A stretch of DNA of 64,000 nucleotides from Micromonospora lupini str. Lupac 08. GTDB lineage: Bacteria; Actinomycetota; Actinomycetes; Mycobacteriales; Micromonosporaceae. The stretch is taken from the NCBI RefSeq assembly GCF_000297395.2, contig NZ_HF570108.1, forward strand, positions 4,037,822 through 4,101,821. Direction: 5' to 3'. Below, in pieces: positions 44,106 to 52,698 of this stretch (position 1 is the first letter of the stretch; every line of letters starts with the position of its first letter). The translations under genes were made by a program, and so were the position numbers. The notes under the pieces were generated by a model. It was not told the DNA's origin. It made no database searches and saw nothing but the letters and a program-made list of their open reading frames with translations.

Positions 44106-45890
44106 ATGTGCGGGATCAGCGGGGAGGCGCGCTTCGACGGCCGGCCGCCAGACGCGGCGGCCGTCACCCGGATGACCGAGGCGATGCGCTCGCGCGGCCC
44201 GGACGACGAGGGCCTGTGCGCCGACGACTGGGTGATCCTCGGACACCGCCGGCTGACCATCATCGACCTGTCCGATTCCGGCGGCCAGCCGATGGTGCGC
44301 GACGACCTGGGCCTGGCGCTGGTCTTCAACGGCTGCGTCTACAACTACCCCGAGCTGCGCGAGGAGCTGCGCAACGCCGGGTACGAGTTCCACTCGACAA
44401 GCGACACCGAGGTGATCCTGGTGGCGTACGCCCACTGGGGTGAACGCTTCGTCGACCACCTGGTCGGCATGTTCGCGATCGGGCTTGTCGACCGGAACCG
44501 GCGGCGGCTCGTCCTGGCCCGCGACCGGCTCGGCATCAAACCGCTCTATCTCGCCGAGACCCCCGGGCGGCTCCGGTTCGCCTCCACCCTACCCGCGCTG
44601 CTGCGCGCCGGCGACGTGGACACCGGCATCGATCCGGTGGCGCTGCACCACTACCTGTCCTGGCACTCCATCGTGCCGGCGCCCCGGACCGTGCTGCGCG
44701 GCGTCCGCAAGCTGCCACCGGCCACGGTACGGGTGATCGAGGCCGACGGGCGCAGCCGGGAGCAGGTGTACTGGCAGCCCGACTACGTGCGCGAGCCGGC
44801 CGACGCGGGCATGGACGCCGCCGACTGGCGGGCCGCGATCGGCGACGCGCTGCGCACTGCCGTACGGCGACGGCTGGTCGCCGACGTCCCGGTCGGGGTG
44901 CTGCTCTCCGGCGGCCTGGACTCCAGCCTCATCGTGGCGCTGCTCGCCGAGGCGGGCCAGGAGCACCTGCGCACGTTCAGCATCGGCTTCGACAGCCGGG
45001 GCGACGAGTCCGGCGACGAGTTCCACTACTCCGACCTGGTGGCCCGCGCGTACGACACCGACCACCACCGGATCCGGCTCGCCGACGACGACCTGGCACC
45101 CGCCGTACGACGGGCGGTGCTGGCCATGACCGAGCCGATGGGAAGTCACGACGTGGTCGCCTTCCACCTGCTGTCGGAGCAGGTGGCGCGGCACGTGAAG
45201 GTGGCGCAGTCCGGGCAGGGCGCCGACGAGGTGTTCGCCGGCTACGGCTACCACCAGCCGCTGACCGGGGCGCCCCGCCACGGCGCGGCCGAGACGTTCG
45301 CCGCCGCCTTCTTCGACAGGGACCACGACGAGCTGCGCGCCATCGTCGGCCCGGCGTACACGCTGGAGCACGACGCCAGTCGGGACCTGCTCACCGAGCA
45401 CCTCGCCGCGCCCGGCGCGCAGACCGCGCTGGACGCCGTGCTGCGCCTGGACACCCACCTGATGCTCCCCGACGATCCGGTCAAGCGGGTGGACAGCATG
45501 AGCATGGCGTGGGGGTTGGAGGTGCGCACGCCGTTCCTCGACCAGGACCTGGTCACCCTCGCCGCGCACTGCCCACCGGAGCACAAGGTGGCGCAGGGCG
45601 GCAAGGGCGTGCTCAAGGAGGTCGCCCGGGAGGTGCTGCCGGCCGAGGTGATCGACCGGCCGAAGGGCTACTTCCCGGTGCCGGCGCTGCGCAACGTGGA
45701 CGGGCCGGTGCGCGAGCTGGTGGCCGAGGCGTTGCAGGCCCCTGTCGCGCGCGAGCGGGGGCTGTTCCGACCGGAGTACGTGGCGCGGCTGCTCGCCGAG
45801 CCGGACCGAGCCGAGGCCGCCGCCGGCAGCAACAAGCTGTGGCAGCTCGGCCTGCTGGAACTGTGGTTGCAGACCCACGACATCCGCTGA
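44106..45890 (+). CDS. Asparagine-synthase-like amidotransferase (N-acetylglutaminylglutamine type)
   Basis: 594 residues; ATG 44106 places the catalytic Cys at position 2 (MCGISGEARFDG), needed for the glutaminase domain. The synthetase domain has the PP-loop LLSGGLDSSLIV. Segments SDTEVILVAYAHWG, LGIKPLYLAETPGRLRFAST and FHLLSEQVARHVKVAQSGQG match the NAGGN amidotransferase branch, which makes the osmoprotectant N-acetylglutaminylglutamine amide. The usual partner (acetyltransferase/ATP-grasp ligase) is not beside it, so the product is uncertain. Confidence 0.7.
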   Translation: MCGISGEARFDGRPPDAAAVTRMTEAMRSRGPDDEGLCADDWVILGHRRLTIIDLSDSGGQPMVRDDLGLALVFNGCVYNYPELREELRNAGYEFHSTSDTEVILVAYAHWGERFVDHLVGMFAIGLVDRNRRRLVLARDRLGIKPLYLAETPGRLRFASTLPALLRAGDVDTGIDPVALHHYLSWHSIVPAPRTVLRGVRKLPPATVRVIEADGRSREQVYWQPDYVREPADAGMDAADWRAAIGDALRTAVRRRLVADVPVGVLLSGGLDSSLIVALLAEAGQEHLRTFSIGFDSRGDESGDEFHYSDLVARAYDTDHHRIRLADDDLAPAVRRAVLAMTEPMGSHDVVAFHLLSEQVARHVKVAQSGQGADEVFAGYGYHQPLTGAPRHGAAETFAAAFFDRDHDELRAIVGPAYTLEHDASRDLLTEHLAAPGAQTALDAVLRLDTHLMLPDDPVKRVDSMSMAWGLEVRTPFLDQDLVTLAAHCPPEHKVAQGGKGVLKEVAREVLPAEVIDRPKGYFPVPALRNVDGPVRELVAEALQAPVARERGLFRPEYVARLLAEPDRAEAAAGSNKLWQLGLLELWLQTHDIR

Positions 45891-45926
45891 ACCGCACCGC
45901 CGTACCCGCCAGACACGGGCCGCCCG

Positions 45927-47060
45927 TCAGCCGGCGGCGGTCTGGACGGCGAGGTCGTCGATGACCGCGCGCAGGTCGCCGGTGTGCTCCAGCACCCGTC
46001 GCTGTCGGGTCGCGCCGGTGCCGTCGCGACGCAGCCGGGCCAGTTGGGCCAACACGTACCCGAGGTCGCCGTGGCGCAGCAACGCCGGGGCGATCGCCGC
46101 CATCAGGTCGTCGACCAGGTCCCAGGCCGGTCGGGTGCCGCCGGCCCGCAGGTCGATCAGTTCGCCGTCCAGGCCGTCGTGGGCCGCCCGCCAGTGCGCC
46201 GCGGCGACGAGGCAGTCGCGCACGGGCGAGGCGGGCACACCGGCGCGTACGTCGTCGGCAAGCGTCGCGACCAGGCTCCGAACCAGGGCGGCGACCAGCA
46301 CGGCGTCGTCCACGGTCGGGCAGACGTCACCGACGCGGACCTCCACCGTCGGGTACGCCGACGACGGCCGGGCGTACCAGTAGACCATCGCCGCGTCCAG
46401 CATGATGCCGGCGGCGATCAGCTCGTCGACGGTGCGGTCGTAGTCGGCGACGGAGTCGAAGTACGGCGTGGGGCCGATGCTGGGCCAGCGTTCCAACTGC
46501 ATCGACCGCCAACTGGCGTGGCCGGTGTCCTGCCCGTCGTGCAGCGGCGAGTTGGTGGTGATCGCCTGCACCACCGGCAGCCACACCCGCAGGTGGTTGC
46601 AGACCTGCACGGCCAGCTCCCGGTCCGGCAGCCCGACGTGCACGTGACAACCGCAGACCGCCGGGTCGTGCGCCACCGGCCCGTACCGGCGTGACATGGC
46701 GTGGTAGCGCGGCCGGTCGGGCACCGTCCGGTGCGGCTCGGCCACCGGGGTGGCGCCGACCGCCACGAGCCGGGCCCCGGCTGCGGCGGCGGCCTCGACG
46801 GCGGATCGGCGCAGCGCCACCAGGTGGGTGCGCAGCTCGGTGAGGTCGGCGCAGACCGGCGTGACCATCTCCACCATGCTGTGCCGGAACTCCTGGCGGC
46901 TCTGGTCGCGGGCCGGGCCGCGCAGCGCGGCCAGCACCTGGTCGGCCACCGGCAGGTTCCGGCCGCTGTCCGGGTCGAGGAGCAGGAACTCCTCCTCGAC
47001 GCCGAGGGTGAGCGTGCCGAGGTCGGGCACGGTGTCGACGGTCGTCGGACGGTACGCCAT
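45927..47060 (-). CDS. YbdK-type carboxylate-amine ligase, copy 2
   Basis: 377 residues from ATG 47060 with GGAGGGG just upstream. N-terminal LTLGVEEEFLLLDPDSGRNL and VCGCHVHVGLPDRELAVQVC are GCS2/YbdK hallmarks, shared with the copy at 23645. It converges on the amidotransferase gene. Substrate unknown; an amide-forming role near an amidotransferase is suggestive only. Confidence 0.85.
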   Translation of the reverse strand: MAYRPTTVDTVPDLGTLTLGVEEEFLLLDPDSGRNLPVADQVLAALRGPARDQSRQEFRHSMVEMVTPVCADLTELRTHLVALRRSAVEAAAAAGARLVAVGATPVAEPHRTVPDRPRYHAMSRRYGPVAHDPAVCGCHVHVGLPDRELAVQVCNHLRVWLPVVQAITTNSPLHDGQDTGHASWRSMQLERWPSIGPTPYFDSVADYDRTVDELIAAGIMLDAAMVYWYARPSSAYPTVEVRVGDVCPTVDDAVLVAALVRSLVATLADDVRAGVPASPVRDCLVAAAHWRAAHDGLDGELIDLRAGGTRPAWDLVDDLMAAIAPALLRHGDLGYVLAQLARLRRDGTGATRQRRVLEHTGDLRAVIDDLAVQTAAG

Positions 47061-47106
47061 GGCCCCTCCCATCCCCTGCTGTGGCCGGCCGCTCGGCTTT
47101 CCCGGC

Positions 47107-48327
47107 CTACCCCGGTGACAAACGCGCGCTCAGGGCCGTGGCGCGTGCGGTGAGGAAGGCGCGTTCGGCCGCGTTGTCCGTCAGCGCGGCGGCTGTCCGG
47201 TACGCCTCGACGGCCTCACCGGCGCGGCCGAGCCGGGCCAGCAGGTCGGCGCGGACGGCGTGCCGCACGTGGTAGCCGTCCAGGTCGAGGCGGTCCACCT
47301 CGGCCAGCGCCACCGCCGGACCGGCGACCTCGGCGAGCGCGACGGCCCGGTTCAGCGCCACCACCGGGCCGGGGGCGACCACCGTCAGCTGGTCGTACAG
47401 CTGGAGGATCTGGCCCCAGTCGGTGCCGGCAGCGCGAGGCGCGGCGCTGTGCACGGCGGCGATCGCGGCCTGGATCTGGTACGGCCCCGGCCGGTCGCGG
47501 CGCAGGCAACGACGCACCAGCGACTGCCCCTCGGCGATCAGCGCGCTGTCCCACAGGTTTCGGTCCTGCTCGGGGAGCGGCACCAGCTCGCTGTCCACAG
47601 TGGTCCGCGCGCCCCGGCGGGACTCGGTGAGCAGCATCAGCGCGAGCAGGCCCAGCGCCTCCGGCTCGTCGGGCATCAGCTCGACGAGCAGCCGGGCCAG
47701 CCGGATCGCCTCGACGCACAGTTCGGCGCGGACGAGCTGGGGGCCGGCGCTGGCCGTGTAGCCCTCATTGAAGATCAGGTAGAGCACGGCGAGGACGGCG
47801 TGCAGCCGGTCGGGCAGGTCGGCGTCGCGGGGTATCCGGTACGGGATCCGGGCGTCACGGATCTTCGACTTGGCCCGGACCAGCCGTTGCGCCATCGTCG
47901 GCTCGGGCACCAGGAACGCGCGGGCGATCTCGGCGGTGCTCAGGCCGCCGAGCAGGCGCAGGGTGAGCGCGACCCGGGTGGCCGGGGCGAGCGCCGGATG
48001 GCAGCAGGTGAAGATCAGACGCAGCCGGTCGTCGCGCACGGGTCCCTCCTCGGCGGGTGGATCGGCGGCGCGCAGCAGAGCCGCCTGGGCGTGCCGGTCG
48101 GCCCGGGACGCCTCCCGGCGCAGCCGGTCGATGGCCCGGTTCCGTGCCGTGGCGATGATCCAGCCGGCCGGGGCGGGCGGCAGGCCGGCCTCCGGCCACC
48201 GCCGCACCGCGATGACGAACGCCTCCTGGACCGCCTCCTCGGCGAGGTCGATGTCGCCGAGGAGGCGGGCCAGCACGGCGACCGCTCGGCCGTACTCGGC
48301 GCGGAACACCGCCGCCACATCGAGCAC
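47107..48327 (-). CDS. ECF42-type sigma factor with C-terminal helical extension
   Basis: 406 residues, GTG 3 nt after the preceding gene's stop. Sigma region 2 (DLAEEAVQEAFVIAVRRWP, PAGWIIATARNRAIDRLRR) and region 4 (LTLRLLGGLSTAEIARAFLV, TMAQRLVRAKSKIRDA) are followed by a long TPR-like extension with the DNEGY-type YLIFNEGYTAS. ECF42 sigma factors have no anti-sigma factor and are encoded with DGPF proteins, as here. Confidence 0.9.
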   Translation of the reverse strand: MLDVAAVFRAEYGRAVAVLARLLGDIDLAEEAVQEAFVIAVRRWPEAGLPPAPAGWIIATARNRAIDRLRREASRADRHAQAALLRAADPPAEEGPVRDDRLRLIFTCCHPALAPATRVALTLRLLGGLSTAEIARAFLVPEPTMAQRLVRAKSKIRDARIPYRIPRDADLPDRLHAVLAVLYLIFNEGYTASAGPQLVRAELCVEAIRLARLLVELMPDEPEALGLLALMLLTESRRGARTTVDSELVPLPEQDRNLWDSALIAEGQSLVRRCLRRDRPGPYQIQAAIAAVHSAAPRAAGTDWGQILQLYDQLTVVAPGPVVALNRAVALAEVAGPAVALAEVDRLDLDGYHVRHAVRADLLARLGRAGEAVEAYRTAAALTDNAAERAFLTARATALSARLSPG

Positions 48328-48329
48328 GG

Positions 48330-48683
48330 TCAGTCTCCGGCCCCGGGCCGGAAGGGGCGGACCTCGATCGGCAGGGTGGTGGCCAGCGCGTAGCGTCGAC
48401 CCCAGTCCAGGGCGGCGTCCAGGTCCGGCACGTCGATGATGGTCACGCCGCCCAGGTACTCCTTGCCCTCCACGAACGGTCCGTCGGTGACCAGGACGTC
48501 ACCGTCGCGGACGCGCAGCACCGTGGCGGTCTCCGGCCCGTGCAGACCCTGGCCGAAGACCCAGGACCCGGCGGCTGCCAGCTCGTCGCGCAGCTCGCCG
48601 ACCTCGCGCATCACCTGTGCCAGGAACTCCGGCTCCGGCACCCCACCCTGGGGCTGGTGCATGCTGAGCAGGTAGAGCGTCAT
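48330..48683 (-). CDS. YCII/DGPF-domain protein paired with the sigma factor
   Basis: 117 residues from ATG 48683. Contains the DGPF motif (VTDGPFVEGKEYLGG) of YCII-related proteins that accompany ECF42 sigma factors and are usually their targets or modulators. Stop and next start are adjacent, so the pair is one operon. Confidence 0.88.
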   Translation of the reverse strand: MTLYLLSMHQPQGGVPEPEFLAQVMREVGELRDELAAAGSWVFGQGLHGPETATVLRVRDGDVLVTDGPFVEGKEYLGGVTIIDVPDLDAALDWGRRYALATTLPIEVRPFRPGAGD

Positions 48684-48963
48684 CGTTCCTCCTCGTGGCG
48701 GCCGGCGCGACGCCGACCTCTCATCCTCCATACGAACGACTACCGCCCACCTCGACAGGCCGGCCGGAAAAAAATCGGCCGTCCCGGCCGCGGGTGTGCA
48801 ACCGTCCGCCGGCGGCCCCTGTCGTACGCCAGGTAACGGCACGGTGGCCAGCGCGTACGGGCTGCGGTGTCGCGCCGTCCGGGGCCGGGTGCGATGGTGT
48901 AGAAAGGCGGAGTGAGCGCAGCGGTGACGCAGGTGCCGGTCTTCGACCGAAGGACGGTCCACG
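48684..48963. promoter_or_regulatory. Divergent promoter region before the fxs genes
   Basis: 280 bp between the DGPF gene and the FxsA start, holding the promoters for both directions. A short run of A (48769-48775) stands out in GC-rich sequence, inside an imperfect GGCCGG-type hairpin. I see no clear -35/-10 pair. Confidence 0.4.
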
Positions 48964-49155
48964 GTGGCTGACCACGACCAGCCGCCCATCCCCCGCACTG
49001 TCGGCACCGCTCTGGTGCAGCTCGGCGACGTACCCCTGGCGGATCTGCTGGCCGGCGCCGGTGACGGCGTCCTGGCCCACGTGCTGGGCTCGTTGGTCGC
49101 CGAGGGTGAGCCGGGCCGGCCCGGCGACGTGTCGGCGTTCGAGTCGAGCTTCTGA
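48964..49155 (+). CDS. fxsA: FxSxx-COOH precursor peptide
   Basis: 63 residues from GTG 48964, ending FESSF, an exact F-x-S-x-x C-terminus. This is the core of the FxSxx-COOH ribosomal peptide class, in which a radical SAM enzyme cross-links side chains into a cyclophane. The leader contains TALVQLGDVPLADLLAG, typical of these precursors. The radical SAM gene starts 2 bp after its stop. Confidence 0.88.
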   Translation: MADHDQPPIPRTVGTALVQLGDVPLADLLAGAGDGVLAHVLGSLVAEGEPGRPGDVSAFESSF

Positions 49156-49157
49156 CC

Positions 49158-50387
49158 GTGCCGGCCGACGCCCCGCCGTCGGCCACCCGACACCGCCCTG
49201 CCGTGGCCGCGCCCCGCATCCGCCAGGTGGTGCTGAAGGTCCACTCGCGATGCAACCTGGCCTGCGACTACTGCTACGTCTACCAACACGCCGACCAGGA
49301 CTGGCGGGCCCGGCCACGGGTCATGGGCCCCGGCACCGTGCGCCGGGTCGCCGACCGGCTCGCCGCGCACGTGGCCCGGCACGGCACCGACCGGCTCCGG
49401 GTGGTGCTGCACGGCGGGGAGCCGCTGCTCGCAGGCCTCACCGTGCTCGACCGGACGGTCCGCACGCTGCGCGCCGCGATGCCCTCCGGCGTCATGGTCG
49501 ACGTGGCGATGCAGACAAACGGGCTGCTGCTGGACGAGGCGGCGCTCGACCTGTGCCACACGCACGGCATCGACGTCGGGGTGAGCGTCGACGGCGACCG
49601 CGCCGCCAACGACCGCCACCGTCGCCACGCCGACGGGCGGGGCAGCTTCGACGAGGTGGCTGCCGCGCTGCGCCTGCTGAGCCGGCCCGAACACCAGGCC
49701 CGCTACGCCGGTCTGCTCTGCACCGTCGACCTGGCCAACGACCCGATCGCCGTCTACGAGGGCCTGCGGGAGTTCGACCCGCCCCGACTGGATCTGCTGC
49801 TGCCGCACGGCAACTGGACCGCTCCCCCACCCGGACGCCACCCCGACGACCCCGCCACCCCGTACGCGGACTGGCTGATCGCCGTCTTCGACCGCTGGTA
49901 CGCCGAGACGCCCCGGCGGACCGGCATCCGGCTGTTCGAGTCGGTGATCGCGCTGCTGCTGGGCGGACGCAGCGGCACCCAGGCGCTGGGCGCCGCCGAG
50001 CCGGACGTCATGACGATCGAGACCGACGGCACCATCGAGGGCACCGACACGCTCAAGACGACCACCGCGTCGGCGATGCGGACCGGCTTCGACGTCTTCC
50101 GGCACAGCATCGACGAGGCGCTGCGGCACCCGTCGCTGGCCGGGCGTCCCACCGGAACCGCGGCGCTCGCGCCGGCCTGCCGGGCCTGCCCGGTCGTCGA
50201 CGTCTGCGGCGGCGGCCTGTACGCGCACCGCTTCCGCGACGGCGCCGGCTTCGTCCACCCGTCGGTCTACTGCCGCGACCTGCTGCGGCTCATCGGGCAT
50301 GTGCGGACGGTGGTGACCGCCGACCTGGCCGCGCTGCGCCGCCGCGTCACCGCGGCGAGCGTGCCGACGCCGGCGGCCCAGCCGTGA
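49158..50387 (+). CDS. fxsB: FxsB radical SAM/SPASM cyclophane-forming enzyme
   Basis: 409 residues from GTG 49158. The radical SAM cluster-binding CNLACDYCYVYQHADQDW motif (Cys-x3-Cys-x2-Cys) lies near the N-terminus, and a SPASM-type Cys cluster near the end (CRACPVVDVCGGGLY). It modifies the FxSxx precursor in the cytoplasm. It overlaps the next gene (GTGA). Confidence 0.9.
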   Translation: MPADAPPSATRHRPAVAAPRIRQVVLKVHSRCNLACDYCYVYQHADQDWRARPRVMGPGTVRRVADRLAAHVARHGTDRLRVVLHGGEPLLAGLTVLDRTVRTLRAAMPSGVMVDVAMQTNGLLLDEAALDLCHTHGIDVGVSVDGDRAANDRHRRHADGRGSFDEVAAALRLLSRPEHQARYAGLLCTVDLANDPIAVYEGLREFDPPRLDLLLPHGNWTAPPPGRHPDDPATPYADWLIAVFDRWYAETPRRTGIRLFESVIALLLGGRSGTQALGAAEPDVMTIETDGTIEGTDTLKTTTASAMRTGFDVFRHSIDEALRHPSLAGRPTGTAALAPACRACPVVDVCGGGLYAHRFRDGAGFVHPSVYCRDLLRLIGHVRTVVTADLAALRRRVTAASVPTPAAQP

Positions 50388-52111
50388 CGGCCCCGCTGTC
50401 GGCGGCGCAGCTCGCCGGGCTGGCCGGCGGCCACGGGGACGCCGCCACGGTCGCGGTGTTGCGCGGCGGGCAGCTCGGTCGCCGTCGCCTGCTGACCGTC
50501 GCCGCGGCCCGCGCCTGCCACGGCGAGCCACTGGTCCGGCAGAGTCTGGACCTGCTCACCCGGGCCGAGCACGCCGACCCGGCGGCGGTCGCCGCGGTGC
50601 TGGCCCACCCACCGGTCACCGGATGGGCCCGCGCCGCGCTCGACGGCGCCGCCGGTCCCGTCTACCTGGCCGCGCTCGCGGCGGCGGCGGCGACCCGCGC
50701 CGGGCTGACGTTCACGCTGACGCTGCCCCGCCCGGCCGACGGTGTGCTGCCGCTGCCCACCGTCGGCGCGGCGACGGGCCTGCCCCTGGACAGCCCGGTG
50801 CGGTTGTGCGGCGAGGCGGGCACGCTGCGGATCGACGCCGGCCGGGGCGGCGCGCACGACGACGGCGTACGGATCGAGGCGGGCGGTGGCCGGCTGCTCG
50901 ACGCGGGCGTCGGCGGGATCGGCTGGTTGCCGGTGCGCAGGACCACGCCGTTTCCCGCGGTCGAGGTGCTAATCGACGACCAGGACCCGTGGCGCGACTG
51001 CTACCACCGGCCGTCCGCGCCCCGACTGGACGACGTGTCGGCCGACCGACTGGACCGGCTCACCGTCGAGGCCGGTAGGTGGCTACGGGCCCACCTTCCG
51101 GCGCACGCCGACGCTCTGGCCGGGCTGCTGCGCACACTCGTGCCGCTGCGACCGCCGCCCTCGGGCAACCCGGTGAGCGCCACCAGCAGGGACGCGTTGG
51201 GCGCCATCGCGCTCTCCGTGCCGGTCGACGCGCGTACCCTCGCGCTGCTGCTCGTCCACGAGTCGCAGCACACCAAACTCGGCGCGCTGCTCGATCTGGT
51301 CCCACTGCACCGGGTAGGTGGGCAGGCCCGCTACCGGGCACCCTGGCGACTGGATCCGCGCCCGGTCGGCGCGCTGCTGCAGGGCGCGTACGCGCACCTG
51401 GGGGTGGCCGAGGTGTGGCGCTGCCGACGGCACGAGGGCATCGCCGCCGCGTTCGAGTACGCGTACTGGCGGGAGCAGACCATCCGCGCGGTCCGGCAGC
51501 TCGCCGACGCGGCCGAGCTGACCGAGGCCGGCCGGTCGTTCGTGGCCGACATGGCGAGCACCCTGCGCGGCTGGCGTGACCCGGTCGACGGCGCGGTCGA
51601 GGCGGCGGTGCGCGACGTGGCGGACGCCGGCGCGGTGCGCTGGGGCCTGGCCAACCTGGTCCCCGACCCGGACGACGTGGAGCGCCTGGCGCGCGCGTGG
51701 CGACAGGGCGTGCCACCGGATGCCGGCCGTTCGGTGTCGACAGTCGTCCCGGCCGCGGCCCGCCCCGCCCTCACGGTGGGCGGCGGTCCCGAGGGCGCCG
51801 TCCGCCATCGCCTCCTGGGCGCCGGCGGGCCGCCGGGGTCGAGCCCGAGCGACCAGGCGTACGCGGCGGGCAACCGGGAGGACGCGTTGGCCGGGTACCG
51901 CCGACGTGTAGCGGCCGACTGCGGGGACGTCGACGCCTGGGTGGGGCTGGCTCTGAGCGCCCACCACACCGGGCAGCCGGCGGCGGCCGGGGTGCTGACC
52001 AACCGGGCCGAGCTGGTGCGGGCGCTGAGTCACACGCTTCCCGACGCCGACCCGCTCGCGCTCGCGGCCTGGCTGGCGCAGCCCACCCCACCGGTCGCCC
52101 GCGGGCAGTAA
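50384..52111 (+). CDS. HExxH-motif protein of the fxs system
   Basis: 575 residues from GTG 50384, translationally coupled to FxsB. The zinc-protease-like motif HESQH lies in LALLLVHESQHTKLGALLDL. Proteins with this motif are conserved in FxSxx systems and may be modification or protease components, though their role is unproven. A Gly/Pro-rich linker near residue 480 precedes a C-terminal TPR-like end (AYAAGNREDALAGYRRRVAA). Confidence 0.85.
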   Translation: MTAPLSAAQLAGLAGGHGDAATVAVLRGGQLGRRRLLTVAAARACHGEPLVRQSLDLLTRAEHADPAAVAAVLAHPPVTGWARAALDGAAGPVYLAALAAAAATRAGLTFTLTLPRPADGVLPLPTVGAATGLPLDSPVRLCGEAGTLRIDAGRGGAHDDGVRIEAGGGRLLDAGVGGIGWLPVRRTTPFPAVEVLIDDQDPWRDCYHRPSAPRLDDVSADRLDRLTVEAGRWLRAHLPAHADALAGLLRTLVPLRPPPSGNPVSATSRDALGAIALSVPVDARTLALLLVHESQHTKLGALLDLVPLHRVGGQARYRAPWRLDPRPVGALLQGAYAHLGVAEVWRCRRHEGIAAAFEYAYWREQTIRAVRQLADAAELTEAGRSFVADMASTLRGWRDPVDGAVEAAVRDVADAGAVRWGLANLVPDPDDVERLARAWRQGVPPDAGRSVSTVVPAAARPALTVGGGPEGAVRHRLLGAGGPPGSSPSDQAYAAGNREDALAGYRRRVAADCGDVDAWVGLALSAHHTGQPAAAGVLTNRAELVRALSHTLPDADPLALAAWLAQPTPPVARGQ

Positions 52112-52148
52112 CGCCGCCGGGCCCGGGAATCGACGCCTGGGCGCAGTC

Positions 52149-52491
52149 GCGTCCTTTGCTCTGCTTCAACGGACGCAACACCCGCGGCCACGCGGGGTGT
52201 TGCGGGCCGCCGGACGCCCCGCCGGGGGTGCAGTCCGCGTCCTTTGCACTGCTTCAACGGACGCAACACTCGCGGCCACGCAGGGTGTTGCGGGCCGCCG
52301 GACGCCCCGCCGGGGGTGCAGTCCGCGTCCTTTGCACTGCTTCAACGGACGCAACACTCGCGGCCACGCAGGGTGTTGCGGGCCGCCGGACGCCCCGCCG
52401 GGGGTGCAGTCCGCGTCCTTTGCACTGCTTCAACGGACGCAACACTCGCGGCCAATCTCTGTTGCGTGGAGTGAAGCAGAGCAAAGGACGC
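52149..52491. repeat. 88-bp tandem repeat array bounded by a 20-bp inverted repeat
   Basis: Four copies of a unit begin at 52151, 52239, 52327 and 52415 (period exactly 88 bp; the last is truncated near 52455). Within each unit an imperfect or perfect stem of about 10 bp forms around GCGGCCACGC. The 20 bp at 52149-52168 are the exact reverse complement of 52472-52491. The array fills the gap between the two converging fxs halves and could terminate transcription or be a mobile repeat. Confidence 0.9.
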
Positions 52492-52499
52492 ACGAGAGG

Positions 52500-52698
52500 T
52501 GGCCGAGGCGGAACCGAGACGCGACCGAGGCGGGACCGCGACGCGACCGAGCCGGGACCGCGACGCCGCCGGGGCGTGGCCGCGCAGGACGGCGAGGCGG
52601 CGAGGCGAGGTGGCGAGGCGAGGTGGCGAGGCGAGGTGGAGGCGAGGTGGCGAGGCGAGGCGAGGTGGAGGCGAGGTGGCGGGGCGGGGCGGGGCGGG
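52500..52698. repeat. Low-complexity purine-rich tract
   Basis: About 200 bp of GACCGAG-like and then GGCGAGGTGGCGAGG-type repeats on the plus strand, lying between the tandem array and the stop of the NTPase gene. It has no coding character in either strand and is prone to slippage and to secondary structure. Confidence 0.8.

Noticed and set aside
52149..52491. CRISPR array
   Set aside because: The period is 88 bp with nearly identical whole units, no unique spacers, and no cas genes nearby.
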